Part shown: piece after piece, positions 1-8,555 of the stretch
Numbering within the stretch: the stretch's first letter is position 1
Layout of the letters: each line of letters starts with the position of its first letter
Assembly (NCBI GenBank): GCA_016703665.1
Contig: JADJBS010000006.1
Coordinates: 248,001-312,000 of the forward strand
Direction: 5' to 3'
From: Candidatus Defluviibacillus avedoerensis
GTDB lineage: Bacteria > Pseudomonadota > Gammaproteobacteria > Burkholderiales > Burkholderiaceae_C
DNA: 64,000 nt
The notes under the pieces: generated by a model
What the model was told of the DNA's origin: nothing
Database searches by the model: none
What the model saw: the letters and a program-made list of their open reading frames with translations, nothing else
Translations under genes and position numbers: made by a program

Positions 1-128
1 CCAACGCCCAGGACCTGGACATGGTGAGGGGAATTTCAGAACAGCAAAAAATGCAGACTGGTTATCAGGCGGCATTGCAATCCTATGCACAGATTCAAAA
101 GTTGAGCCTCTTCGATTACATTCGCTAG
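1..128 (+). CDS. flgL: Flagellar hook-filament junction protein FlgL, C-terminal end only
   Basis: Only the last 41 codons are inside the window; the gene enters from the left edge and stops with TAG at 126-128. The visible tail, ending YAQIQKLSLFDYIR, matches the conserved end of FlgL (HAP3), whose C-terminal helix ends with a QxLSLFxxx motif and packs into the hook-filament junction. FlgL links hook to filament and is exported by the flagellar type III system. Its position just before flgM-flgN and the flh-fliA block agrees. Identification rests on a short stretch, so confidence is moderate. Confidence 0.75.
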   Translation, partial: NAQDLDMVRGISEQQKMQTGYQAALQSYAQIQKLSLFDYIR

Positions 129-149
129 AAGTTGACTATGGATTGATCC

Positions 150-1386
150 ATGCCGCAAACCCTGCTTGGTAGCCTTGCACTGGCCTATCAGCCCCTTTGG
201 AGTAAAACGCGCGATTTAGCCGGTGTTCGTCTGCATATGCTGGACGTGCCCGGAGGCGTGGTTGACGCACCCCATCTCCTGCAAGTCCTGCGCAACTTCT
301 GGCCGCACAGAAATGGCAGTCTGATACTGAGCCCAGGCTCTCCTGGCTTGCTGGCCGCCTTGCTTGAAAAAGGGCAGGACTACTCCCCCTTGCCTTGAAA
401 TCCAACATGACTGGCTGGACGACGCCGACATCGCCAGGTTGGTGCAGTCTGCCCACGCCAGAGGCATGCACCTGGTTTGGCGTGGTCCCAACAGTCACAT
501 GCCTGCGCCTGAATTTGCGCCGTGCTTTCGCCGCCAGTTGCTCTGCATGGACGAGCAAGACACGCTGCAAGCCCTGCGCACAGCACGGTTTTTGCGCTCT
601 CCTGAAGCGCTGGCTGTGGCACCACCAGCCACGCCAGTACAAGCCGGGCATTTGTATGAAGGCATCGCCAGCCGGGCGCTGGCTGACCATTGCCTTGACG
701 ACGTCAAGACCGGTGAACTGTGTGGATGGCCGGTTGATGAGATGCTGCATCTGTACCGCCATGAAATGCCGCAACCAGGGCAGCAAGCCATTCAGGCCGT
801 GATCAATGCCGCCAGCAACGATGCATCTCTTGAGGTGCTCGAAGGCTTGCTGGGGCAGGACCCCATCCTGGCCTACCGGTTTCTGGTGCATGTGAACTCC
901 GCTGCAAACGGCCTGAGCCGCGGTATCGACTCCCTTCGACGTGCGCTCATGATGATGGGCTTCACTGCCCTGAAGACCTGGTGTGTGCAGCAAGTCCCCA
1001 GTGCTAACACCGATCCCAACCTGAACCCAGTGCGGCGTGACATGGTATTGCGCGCCCTCCTGACAGAATTTTTGCTGGATGCGGGGGGCGAGCCAGACTT
1101 ACGGCGAGAAATCTACATGACGGGCTTGTTTTCCCAGCTGGATATTCTGCTGAATGAGCCCATTGACCAGATCCTGGGTCGCCTGCCACTGTCAGACCGC
1201 ATCCTGGAGGCTGTATGCCAGGGCACAGGCGACTATGCCCCCTACCTGCAACTGGCGCGAACCTTGGAGTCCATGGACGCCTACCCTGTGATCGCCATGT
1301 GCGAGGATTTTGAGATGGACCTGGACGAAGTCAACCGGGCTTTGCTGCGCGCGTTGGGCACCCCTGCCTTTCGTCCAGTCAAATGA
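150..1386 (+). pseudogene. EAL-like/HDOD signalling protein, interrupted by one frameshift
   Basis: Two overlapping open frames together make one protein of about 411 residues. The first (from ATG 150) gives the N-terminal part and ends at 398. The second carries the remainder, from about 385 to 1386, with an HDOD-type helical domain (AIQAVINAASNDASLEVLEG, then LAYRFLVHVNSAANG). Removing one C from the CCCCC run at 385-389 joins them. The size and order resemble YuxH-type proteins, in which a degenerate EAL domain precedes HDOD; these proteins act in signalling without a known common reaction. The gene overlaps the next transporter by 4 bases (ATGA). It could be a true pseudogene or a sequencing error. 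Confidence 0.6.
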
Positions 1387-2276
1387 CAAACCATCGTCGC
1401 GAAGAGCGTACAGCCCAGATATTGATTTTCACGGTGCCTGCACTTTGGGTCGTCAATTACGTCGTTGCTCGAAAGGCGCCCGGTGTGATTGACCCCCACA
1501 CCCTGGCTCTGTGCCGCTGGGGCATTGCAGGGTTGATACTTGGCATTCTTTCACGTCACGAACTTTGGGCGCAGCGCCAAGCCATCCAAAAAGCCTGGTA
1601 CCAATACCTGGTTCTTGGAACCCTGGGCATGGTGATTTGCGGCGCCTGGGTTTATATCGCTGGTCGCAGCACCAGTGCCATGAACATTGCCTTGATTTAC
1701 TCAGCTTCTCCCGTCCTGATCATGATTGCGTCAGGTATCTGGCTCCATGAGCGCATGAGCCGACAGCAAATACTGGGCGTTTGTTTCGCCGTCATCGGCG
1801 TCTTGCACGTCGTGGTCAAGGGCCAATGGGCAATGCTAGGTCAGATTCAGTTTGCTGAAGGAGACCTGTGGATCGTCGCCGCAACCATTTCATGGGCGCT
1901 GTACGCCGTGTTGATGAAAACATGGCCGAGCACGCTCAGTGCGTCGGCGCGACTGGCGGTCACCTGCCTTGGCGGCGTGCTGGTACTGGTGCCGTTTACT
2001 GTGGTGGAGCAACTCAGCCCGCAGTCCCCCCATTGGTCCAGTGCCGCAACGTGGCTTGTCCTGGCTGCAGCCATCTTCCCTGGCGTGTGCGCTTACTGGG
2101 CTTATAGCCACGCGCAAAAAGTGCTGGGTGCCAGCAGGGTGGCCGTCAGCCTCTACCTTGGGCCCTTGTATGGTGCCTTGGCAGCATGGTGGCTACTGGA
2201 CGAGCACTTGCAGGCGTTTCACTTGGCGGGAGCACTGTTTATTTTTCCAGGTATTTTGCTTGCAACACGACGCTGA
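1383..2276 (+). CDS. EamA/DMT-family inner membrane transporter
   Basis: The protein has 297 residues and about ten hydrophobic segments, arranged as two EamA repeats of the drug/metabolite transporter superfamily (RhaT/YdcZ-like). A conserved-looking stretch AMNIALIYSASPVLIMIAS lies in the first repeat and a matching ASRVAVSLYLGPLYGALAAW in the second. The family exports or imports small metabolites such as amino acids; the substrate cannot be told from sequence. The ATG overlaps the stop of the HDOD gene (ATGA), suggesting translational coupling. No signal for regulation is seen. Confidence 0.85.
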   Translation: MTNHRREERTAQILIFTVPALWVVNYVVARKAPGVIDPHTLALCRWGIAGLILGILSRHELWAQRQAIQKAWYQYLVLGTLGMVICGAWVYIAGRSTSAMNIALIYSASPVLIMIASGIWLHERMSRQQILGVCFAVIGVLHVVVKGQWAMLGQIQFAEGDLWIVAATISWALYAVLMKTWPSTLSASARLAVTCLGGVLVLVPFTVVEQLSPQSPHWSSAATWLVLAAAIFPGVCAYWAYSHAQKVLGASRVAVSLYLGPLYGALAAWWLLDEHLQAFHLAGALFIFPGILLATRR

Positions 2277-2323
2277 CGGCATCGGTAACCCAAGGCGCGA
2301 CATATAAAAATACGAAAAAGGAT

Positions 2324-2350
2324 TAAAGTACACGCCAGATCGGTCGATGA
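2324..2350 (+). promoter_or_regulatory. Sigma-28 (FliA) promoter of flgMN
   Basis: TAAAGTAC (2324-2331), 11 bases, then GTCGATGA (2343-2350), against the enterobacterial FliA consensus TAAAGTTT-N11-GCCGATAA. The spacing is exact and it lies 43 bases before the flgM start. This fits class III flagellar control, in which fliA is encoded just downstream on the other strand. Confidence 0.75.
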
Positions 2351-2393
2351 ATAGTCCATCAAGCCGTTTTGTGCGGCGACTTGGAGAACAGAG

Positions 2394-2693
2394 ATGAAAA
2401 TTGGTCAATTGTCAGACACCCGGGTAGCTGGTTCCAGCAGTGGCGTCAGCAAGGCCGGTCAAAGCTCGTCTTCTTCCACACCTAAAACCAGCAGCGTCAA
2501 GAGTTCCGCCGTCACCGTTTCTAACCTCGCGCAAGCCATGGAACAAACCGGCAAGGGTCCAGACATTGATACTGCCAAGGTAGAAGCTGTTCGCACCGCC
2601 ATTTCCAACGGAAGCTATCAAGTCAACGCCGAGGCGATCGCCGACAAGCTGTTGTCCAATGCCAAAGAGATGTTTCCCCGCAAAAGCCACTGA
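2394..2693 (+). CDS. flgM: Anti-sigma-28 factor FlgM
   Basis: A 99-residue protein with the usual FlgM layout: a low-complexity, Ser-rich, disordered N-terminal half and a C-terminal helical sigma-binding part (VEAVRTAISNGSYQVNAEAI, then ADKLL). FlgM holds FliA inactive until the hook is complete and is then secreted. The start ATG follows GGAGAACAGAG. It is preceded by a sigma-28 promoter and followed after 36 bases by flgN, giving the common flgMN pair. Length equals the family norm (about 97 residues). Confidence 0.93.
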   Translation: MKIGQLSDTRVAGSSSGVSKAGQSSSSSTPKTSSVKSSAVTVSNLAQAMEQTGKGPDIDTAKVEAVRTAISNGSYQVNAEAIADKLLSNAKEMFPRKSH

Positions 2694-2729
2694 AACACAT
2701 TGACGGCACGCAGGCATTAAACTGTCTTG

Positions 2730-3149
2730 ATGTCTGCAGCCCGTCCTCCAGCTCCTTCCAGAAAACCAGTCAACGCGCCACTGCCTCCTTTAGTCGAAGC
2801 AGGCATGTGTGCAGTTGAATCTTGCCTGGATGCGCTGGACGCTGACTTGATCGCGGGTGACGCATCGGCCTTTGAAACCCACTGCGGTGACCTGCAGAAA
2901 TCCTTGCTCGAATTGCAGTCCAAGCTGGCAAGCTCGGCGGTAAAGGGCAAACTGGTCTCTGAGCGCTTGCGGGTGCTGGGCACGAGGCTGGCTCAACAAC
3001 GCGACAACATGGCCCGTCGATCAGCCCTGGTGGATAAACAGGTTCAATTCATGCTCCCAGGTTTGGCGGGTGCCACCTACTCACGCACGGCAGGCGCCTA
3101 TGGCGCTGGGCAGCGCACCGCAGGAAAGTTCACTTCCATCAAAGCCTGA
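2730..3149 (+). CDS. flgN: Flagellar export chaperone FlgN
   Basis: A 139-residue, mostly helical protein placed directly after flgM, as in many proteobacteria. FlgN is the cytoplasmic chaperone for the hook-associated proteins FlgK and FlgL and delivers them to the export gate. The sequence has the long heptad-like helix expected (ESCLDALDADLIAGDASAFE and following), and its tail is rich in Gly/Ala/Tyr. ATG 2730 is preferred over an in-frame TTG just before it. Identification rests on size, helical pattern and synteny rather than a sharp motif. Confidence 0.8.
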   Translation: MSAARPPAPSRKPVNAPLPPLVEAGMCAVESCLDALDADLIAGDASAFETHCGDLQKSLLELQSKLASSAVKGKLVSERLRVLGTRLAQQRDNMARRSALVDKQVQFMLPGLAGATYSRTAGAYGAGQRTAGKFTSIKA

Positions 3150-3188
3150 CTGCTGAATAAGCCTGCGTGTGCTGGCATCGGATCGCCA

Positions 3189-3222
3189 TGCAAAAAAGCC
3201 CCAGCACTGGGGCTTTTTTGCA
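3189..3222. terminator. Bidirectional terminator between flgN and fliA
   Basis: A perfect 16-base inverted repeat with a 2-base loop: GCCCCAG/CTGGGGC stem flanked by A6 on one side and T6 on the other. It serves both converging genes. The fliA stop codon starts at the very next base (3223). Confidence 0.9.
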
Positions 3223-3939
3223 TCAATGCGACCGCATTTTTGCGCGAAGCCGGGCAATCGACTGGCTGTGCAACTGGCATATGCGGGACTCAGTTACCCC
3301 CAGCACCGCCGCAATTTCCTTCAGATTCATGTCCTGCTCGTAGTACATGCTCATGATGAACTGCTCACGCTCGGGCAGGGCTTTGATCGCCTCAACCAGG
3401 GCTTTACGCATGCGCGTGTCGCTCAGGCGGTTCTCTGGGTCAGCCTCGGGGTCACCCACATGGCGATCCAGAAAACCATCGTCGTCCTCGTTGCCGCCTG
3501 TCATGTCTTCCAGGTAAATCAGCTGTGTGCCTCGAACCTTGCCTAACAGCGACTGGTAATCCACCAGGCTCATCTTGAGTTCTGCCGCAATTTCTGACTC
3601 GGCAGGGCTGCGGCCAAGCCGATGCTCCAGACGGTGCACTGCGTGCTCAATTTCTTTCTGACTCTTGCGTGAGCCACGTGACATCCAGTCGTTCTCGCGC
3701 AACTCGTCCAGCATGGCGCCGCGAATGCGCTGCGTCGCAAAGGTTTCAAATTGCACGCCCTGGGTGGCCTCGAAGCGCGTCAAGGCTTCTGCCAGACCAA
3801 TCATGCCGACCTGAATCAGGTCGTCCACTTCCACACTGGGGGGTAGCTTGGCGATCATGTGATGAGCCAAACGCCTGACAAGCGGCACATATTGCCGCAG
3901 TGCAGCGTCGCGGTCGAGTTGTCCTTTGGTGGTGTACAT
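3223..3939 (-). CDS. fliA: RNA polymerase sigma-28 factor FliA
   Basis: 238 residues, the normal size. Region 2 is visible (YVPLVRRLAHHMIAKLPPSV, then VDDLIQVGMIGL and TFATQRIRGAMLDELRENDW), and region 4 holds LPEREQFIMSMYYEQDMNLK with the helix-turn-helix LGVTESRICQLHSQSIARLR. FliA directs RNA polymerase to late flagellar genes. The ATG at 3939 shares its A with the stop of the upstream gene (TGATG), which favours this start over a GTG four codons earlier. It is last in the flhB-flhA-flhF-flhG-fliA string. Confidence 0.96.
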   Translation of the reverse strand: MYTTKGQLDRDAALRQYVPLVRRLAHHMIAKLPPSVEVDDLIQVGMIGLAEALTRFEATQGVQFETFATQRIRGAMLDELRENDWMSRGSRKSQKEIEHAVHRLEHRLGRSPAESEIAAELKMSLVDYQSLLGKVRGTQLIYLEDMTGGNEDDDGFLDRHVGDPEADPENRLSDTRMRKALVEAIKALPEREQFIMSMYYEQDMNLKEIAAVLGVTESRICQLHSQSIARLRAKMRSH

Positions 3940-4769
3940 CAACGACTCCACAAACGGTGGTCGTGTGCCACCTTGGGGCGGGTACTGGCACTCATCGCGC
4001 CTGTGCTGGCAACCGCAGATTCTGCGACTTGGCTTGACGAGGCCTGTACAGGCAAGCCAAGCAGTTGCAAAGCCAGTTGCCGTATGCTTTCAGGCGCCAG
4101 TTCTGCTGCCGGTGATTCTTGATTTTTCAACTGTGTGCTGACATGCCTGACAGGGCATTTCAGAAAATTCATTGTACAGTTTTGAAGGCTCTTGGCGATG
4201 CCCGTGGCCAAGTACTCCGGTGTATCCAAGGGGTTTACCGTGACCGCGATCACTTCGCTGAGCCGAACCATCAAGGCCAAGTCTTTGATACCCTGATAAG
4301 CAGAAAGCAGCGATGTGGTTTCCGGCGACAGCGCCACCACAGGCCGGTAATTTTGCTTGTTTTTTTGTAGCATTCCAAGCGCTTCAGCGCTGGCGTAGAC
4401 CACCCATACCGCCGAATCTGAAAGCCGGTTACTCAGACGGGCCTGCATATCTGCAGTGTGGTTCCCCAGTAACTTCAAGCCCCGGGCACTGGGAATCACC
4501 GACCATTTGGCGCAGTCCTGCAAGGGCGAAGGGGCATAGGGCTCCTCCAGCATGTTCAGCAGGCCCGGATTGGCCTCAGACTCTTCTGCCGTGCCATCCA
4601 GTACCGTGACGGTATAACCATAATTTTGAAGCGCAGAACACACTTGCCAAAGAAGGGTGAGTTCTGCCACGCGATCTCCATGCTGCAGCATGGTCAGTAC
4701 AGTCGGTTCTGAACGCAAGGCCAACTGACGAAGGCCACTGCCCTGGTCCATGGCGGCGTAATCAATCAT
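3939..4769 (-). CDS. FlhG/FleN-like flagellar number regulator without a P-loop
   Basis: A 276-residue protein sitting exactly where flhG/fleN is found, between flhF and fliA. The N-terminus has DQGSGLR at residues 8-14, matching the DQxxxLR helix by which FlhG stimulates the FlhF GTPase. A MinD-like fold is suggested by the following beta-strand/helix pattern (TVTVLDGTAEE), but the Walker A motif KGGxGKT expected near residue 30 is absent; LQHGDRVAEL lies there instead. ATG 4769 overlaps the end of flhF by 8 bases, and the stop overlaps the fliA start. It probably keeps the FlhF-activating role but not ATP-driven MinD-type cycling. Confidence 0.75.
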   Translation of the reverse strand: MIDYAAMDQGSGLRQLALRSEPTVLTMLQHGDRVAELTLLWQVCSALQNYGYTVTVLDGTAEESEANPGLLNMLEEPYAPSPLQDCAKWSVIPSARGLKLLGNHTADMQARLSNRLSDSAVWVVYASAEALGMLQKNKQNYRPVVALSPETTSLLSAYQGIKDLALMVRLSEVIAVTVNPLDTPEYLATGIAKSLQNCTMNFLKCPVRHVSTQLKNQESPAAELAPESIRQLALQLLGLPVQASSSQVAESAVASTGAMSASTRPKVAHDHRLWSR

Positions 4770-6342
4770 TTTGTGTGCCTTCCAGTTTGAACGGGGCCCC
4801 AGCGTTTGCAAAAAGCAAGCCGACTTCACCAGACTTCGGGTCTTGAGGTGATTTGCCCAGACTGCGCATCGACGAGCGGACAAGCTCCGCCGCATTGGGT
4901 TGCTCCCAATCCTCTGGCACACGCTGGCCGCGGGTCACGCCACGCAGCACCAGCTGATGGCGGATCAAGGTATCCAGGGCCGGGCCAACTTTGACAGCCT
5001 CATCCAGTTTGGTCAGCACCACACTGTTGCTGCCCGGGGTTTTGTAGGCGTTCAGCACCTCGTCCTGCGTGTCGCCATGGCTGCCAGCGTTCAACACCAG
5101 CAGGCGGTTAACACGGGGAATGTCCAGCACGTCCAGCAGCTCTTTGGTGCGTGGGTCGCGCGGTGCCATGCCGGTGGTGTCAATCAGCACCATCTTCTTG
5201 TTGGCCAGCAGCCCCAGCAGGTCTTGCAGGGCTGCGCGGTCATGGGCCAGATGGGCAACAACCCCCAACATACGGCCATAGGCGCGCAGCTGCTCATGCG
5301 CAGCGATACGGTAAGTGTCCAGCGTGATCAGGCCTACGCTTTGCGGACCATAAGTTTTGACACACATGGCCGCCAGTTTGGCGGTCGTGGTGGTCTTGCC
5401 TACCCCTGTGGCACCTACCAGGGCATGAATGCCGCCCTGCACATAAATCGGCTTGGTATTGGCGTCAGTCAGCACATTGTGCTCAAGCACGTCCATCACC
5501 CAGCGGATCGCATCGGTCGCCTGCATGCCTTCGGGCATACGCTCCAGCACACCACGCACCACGGAAGGCGAATAGCCCGAGCGGATCAGTTTGAGCATCA
5601 GATTGGACTGAATCGGGTCCTGCTTGGCTTGACCCAGCCAGGCCATGGTGGTGAAGCGCTCTTCAATCATTTCACGCATGGCGTGCAGCTCGTCCATCAT
5701 GCCGATGGCGGGTGCGGCGGCTGGCGCTGCTTGAACAGAAGGGGCCGGAATATTGACGGGGGTCGAGTTGCTGCGTGCCACGCTGACTCCTTGCGCAGGG
5801 GCTGCCTTGGGAGTGCTGGCCGCTTTGGGGGTGGAGATCTGGTTAGACAAGCTGGCCAAGGCTGCCGCTGCAGGGCTATTGTTTGGGCGTTGGATGGAGG
5901 ATGGGGCGGTGCTGGCGGCACGTGCAGCCAAGCCCTGTGGCGCATCAGATTTGCCATGCAGCGCTTCGTGGCGGCGGCGCAGCATGCGCTCACGCACGTA
6001 GTCCTGAAACGACAAGGTACTCATCGCCAGTTGGTCTGCGTCTTGCTCGGCAGGGGAGGTAGCCAATGCGCTGGCACTGGGAATAGACGGGCCGCTTGGC
6101 GCGGTCCGGACAGCTGTTGCCGCAGCTCCTTGGCGGGGCAGACTTGCGCGCGGTGCGCTGGTGCCACGATCTTGACCGACTTCAGCAGCCACGGCATTGA
6201 TCATTTCCTCCGTCGTGGCGATCACTTCAACACCATTGGCCGTCGGGCGGTTGGACAGGATCAAGGTGGCGTCACCGAAAGCCAGACGGGCTTTGGCCAG
6301 GGCTTCGCGTGAGCTGGTGGCGGTAAAGCGGCGGACGTTCAT
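4762..6342 (-). CDS. flhF: Flagellar biosynthesis SRP-type GTPase FlhF
   Basis: A 526-residue protein with three parts: an N-terminal basic domain (MNVRRFTATSSREALAKARL), an Ala/Pro/Ser-rich linker (about 60-210), and an NG GTPase domain with G1 GATGVGKTTTT at 310-320, later DTYRIAAHEQLRAYGRMLGV, DTTGMAPRD and TKLDEA. FlhF is a signal-recognition-particle-family GTPase that places the flagellum at the cell pole and sets the site of assembly. The ATG overlaps the flhA stop by 4 bases, so the block is translationally coupled. The linker is longer than in many homologues, as is usual in this order. Confidence 0.95.
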   Translation of the reverse strand: MNVRRFTATSSREALAKARLAFGDATLILSNRPTANGVEVIATTEEMINAVAAEVGQDRGTSAPRASLPRQGAAATAVRTAPSGPSIPSASALATSPAEQDADQLAMSTLSFQDYVRERMLRRRHEALHGKSDAPQGLAARAASTAPSSIQRPNNSPAAAALASLSNQISTPKAASTPKAAPAQGVSVARSNSTPVNIPAPSVQAAPAAAPAIGMMDELHAMREMIEERFTTMAWLGQAKQDPIQSNLMLKLIRSGYSPSVVRGVLERMPEGMQATDAIRWVMDVLEHNVLTDANTKPIYVQGGIHALVGATGVGKTTTTAKLAAMCVKTYGPQSVGLITLDTYRIAAHEQLRAYGRMLGVVAHLAHDRAALQDLLGLLANKKMVLIDTTGMAPRDPRTKELLDVLDIPRVNRLLVLNAGSHGDTQDEVLNAYKTPGSNSVVLTKLDEAVKVGPALDTLIRHQLVLRGVTRGQRVPEDWEQPNAAELVRSSMRSLGKSPQDPKSGEVGLLFANAGAPFKLEGTQND

Positions 6343-8420
6343 GATGTGGCACCTTTCAGGATCGGTCCAATGCGGATGGTGTGTGTTTCAGGGATTTCGC
6401 TGTGTGACAGCACTTGCAGGCGCGGGGCCATGCGGCGAACCAGGCGCGCCATGGCGCCACGGATCGCGTCGGGTACCAGCAAGCAAGCGGGTACACCCAT
6501 TTCTTCTTGACGCTGCGCAACTTGCGCGGCGTTTTGTGTGAGCATTTCGGCCACGTTCGGGTCGAGCGACGGGCCATTGGCACTGCCAAGCGCCTGTACC
6601 AAAAGCCGCTCCAGGCCGGGCTCAATGGCGATCACATTCAGCTCCCGTACGGGGCCGTAGATCTGCTGCACGATGGCGGCAGACAAGGCAACACGGATGC
6701 GGCGAGCCAGCTCCACAGGGTCAGACACTGCGGCGGCATGTTCTGCCAGGCACTCGACGATGGAGCGCATGTCGCGAATGTTGACGGATTCTTCCAGTAG
6801 CAACTGCAGCACTTTCTGGAAGGTGGCGATGGAAACCATTTTGGGTACGACTTCTTCAATCAATTTCGGTGCCACTTTGGCCACATGTTCAACCAGTTGC
6901 TGGGTCTCGGTTCTAGAGAGCAACTTGGCTGCTCTTGTTTGCATCAAGTGTGACAAATGGGTGGCCATGACAGTCTCGGAATCAACCACCGTAAAACCCG
7001 CCATTTGCGCGGATTCCTTCTGGCGTTCGTCGATCCAGTGCGCGGGTAAGCCAAATGCCGGGTCGGTCGTCGCCGTGCCAATCAGGGGCGTGGTGATGCC
7101 CCCGGGGTTGATCGCCAGGAACATGCCAGGGAAGGCCTCGCCCTCGCCCTCCACCACGCCACGCAGGGTGATGCGGTAGGCGCTGGGCTTCAGGTCCAGG
7201 TTGTCACGCACATGCACGGCAGGCGGTAAAAAACCCACTTCCTGTGCAAACTTGCGGCGAACGCCCTTGATCCGGTTCAGCAGATCACCTTGCCGGTTCT
7301 TGTCCACCAGCGTGATCAATCGGTAGCCCAGCTCCAGCCCCAGCAAGTCAACTGGCTGCAAATCGTCCCAGCTGGCTTCGCCGTCACCGGCGGGTTTGGC
7401 GTCTTCGGGGGCGGCGACCGCTGGTGGCGGTTTGTGCGCAATCGTCCATGCGGCATAACCCAACGCGCCAGACATGCCCAAAAACACCACGTGCGGCATG
7501 CCCGGGATGATGCCTAACACGAACAAAATGCCCGCAGTGATGCCCAAAATTCGAGACGACCCCAGCATTTGCGCCACGATCTGGCCCCCAATGTCACGGT
7601 CTTTGCCCACCCGCGACACCACCATGGCGGCGGCCACCGAAATCAACAAACCTGGAATTTGCGCAACCAGCGCATCGCCGACAGCCAGCAACACATAGGT
7701 GTCGGCTGCCTTGCCCGCCGTCAGGCCATGCTGCAGCACCCCAATGGCGAAACCGCCCACAATGTTGATCACCAAGATCAAAATACCGGCAATCGCGTCA
7801 CCACGCACAAATTTGGATGCACCGTCCATCGACCCGAAAAAATCCGCTTCCTCAGCCACCTCGTTGCGTCGCTGCTTGGCTTCGGTTTCGTTGATCAAAC
7901 CCGCATTCAGGTCAGCGTCAATGGCCATCTGCTTGCCGGGCATCGCGTCCAGGGTGAAACGTGCAGACACTTCGGCAATGCGCTCCGAGCCCTTGGTGAC
8001 CACCACAAAGTTAATCACCACCAGGATCGCGAACACGATCAAACCCACCACAAAATTGCCACCAATCAGGAAGTGCCCAAACGCCTCAATCACCGCGCCG
8101 GCAGCCCCTGGGCCAGTGTGGCCTTCCAGCAGCACCACCCGGGTAGACGCCACGTTCAGCGACAGGCGCATCAACGTAGACAGCAACAGCACCGACGGGA
8201 AAGCCGCAAAGTCCAGCGGCTTGAGCATGTACGCCGCCACCATCATCACCATCAGGGCAATGGCGATGTTCAGCGTAAAAAAGGTGTCCAGCAGCCATGA
8301 GGGCATGGGCAGCACCATCAGCGCCAGAATGGCGACCACCAGCAAGGGTGCAGTGGCACCACTGAGGGCGCCCAGGTTGTTGCGTAACAACCGCTGGATA
8401 TTGGGTGGGAGGAGGTTCAT
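6339..8420 (-). CDS. flhA: Flagellar type III export gate protein FlhA
   Basis: A 693-residue protein of standard FlhA size. About eight transmembrane helices fill the first half. The conserved cytoplasmic FHIPEP loop is seen around FTLDAMPGKQMAIDADLNAG, and the large soluble C-terminal domain follows (LGLELGYRLITLVD, PPAVHVRDNLDLKPSAYRI). FlhA forms the nonameric ring of the export gate, couples export to proton motive force and docks chaperone-substrate complexes. It is followed by flhF (4-base overlap) and preceded by flhB. Confidence 0.97.
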   Translation of the reverse strand: MNLLPPNIQRLLRNNLGALSGATAPLLVVAILALMVLPMPSWLLDTFFTLNIAIALMVMMVAAYMLKPLDFAAFPSVLLLSTLMRLSLNVASTRVVLLEGHTGPGAAGAVIEAFGHFLIGGNFVVGLIVFAILVVINFVVVTKGSERIAEVSARFTLDAMPGKQMAIDADLNAGLINETEAKQRRNEVAEEADFFGSMDGASKFVRGDAIAGILILVINIVGGFAIGVLQHGLTAGKAADTYVLLAVGDALVAQIPGLLISVAAAMVVSRVGKDRDIGGQIVAQMLGSSRILGITAGILFVLGIIPGMPHVVFLGMSGALGYAAWTIAHKPPPAVAAPEDAKPAGDGEASWDDLQPVDLLGLELGYRLITLVDKNRQGDLLNRIKGVRRKFAQEVGFLPPAVHVRDNLDLKPSAYRITLRGVVEGEGEAFPGMFLAINPGGITTPLIGTATTDPAFGLPAHWIDERQKESAQMAGFTVVDSETVMATHLSHLMQTRAAKLLSRTETQQLVEHVAKVAPKLIEEVVPKMVSIATFQKVLQLLLEESVNIRDMRSIVECLAEHAAAVSDPVELARRIRVALSAAIVQQIYGPVRELNVIAIEPGLERLLVQALGSANGPSLDPNVAEMLTQNAAQVAQRQEEMGVPACLLVPDAIRGAMARLVRRMAPRLQVLSHSEIPETHTIRIGPILKGATS

Positions 8421-8555
8421 GTTGGCAGCGCTTCTCGGATAAAGACCATTGTCTTGAGCGCCGCCGAAATCTAAAGCGCGAAAAGCGGGACTTCGCTCGG
8501 CTTATTCAACAAGCTGGCAGCTTCGCCGCTCCCTGCGAGCGAGCCCGGGCGTCGA

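Noticed and set aside
4900..6312. A 470-codon open frame on the plus strand opposite flhF
   Set aside because: It is antisense to a clearly conserved gene, with low-complexity His/Gln/Gly composition and no recognisable family. It is a by-product of high GC.
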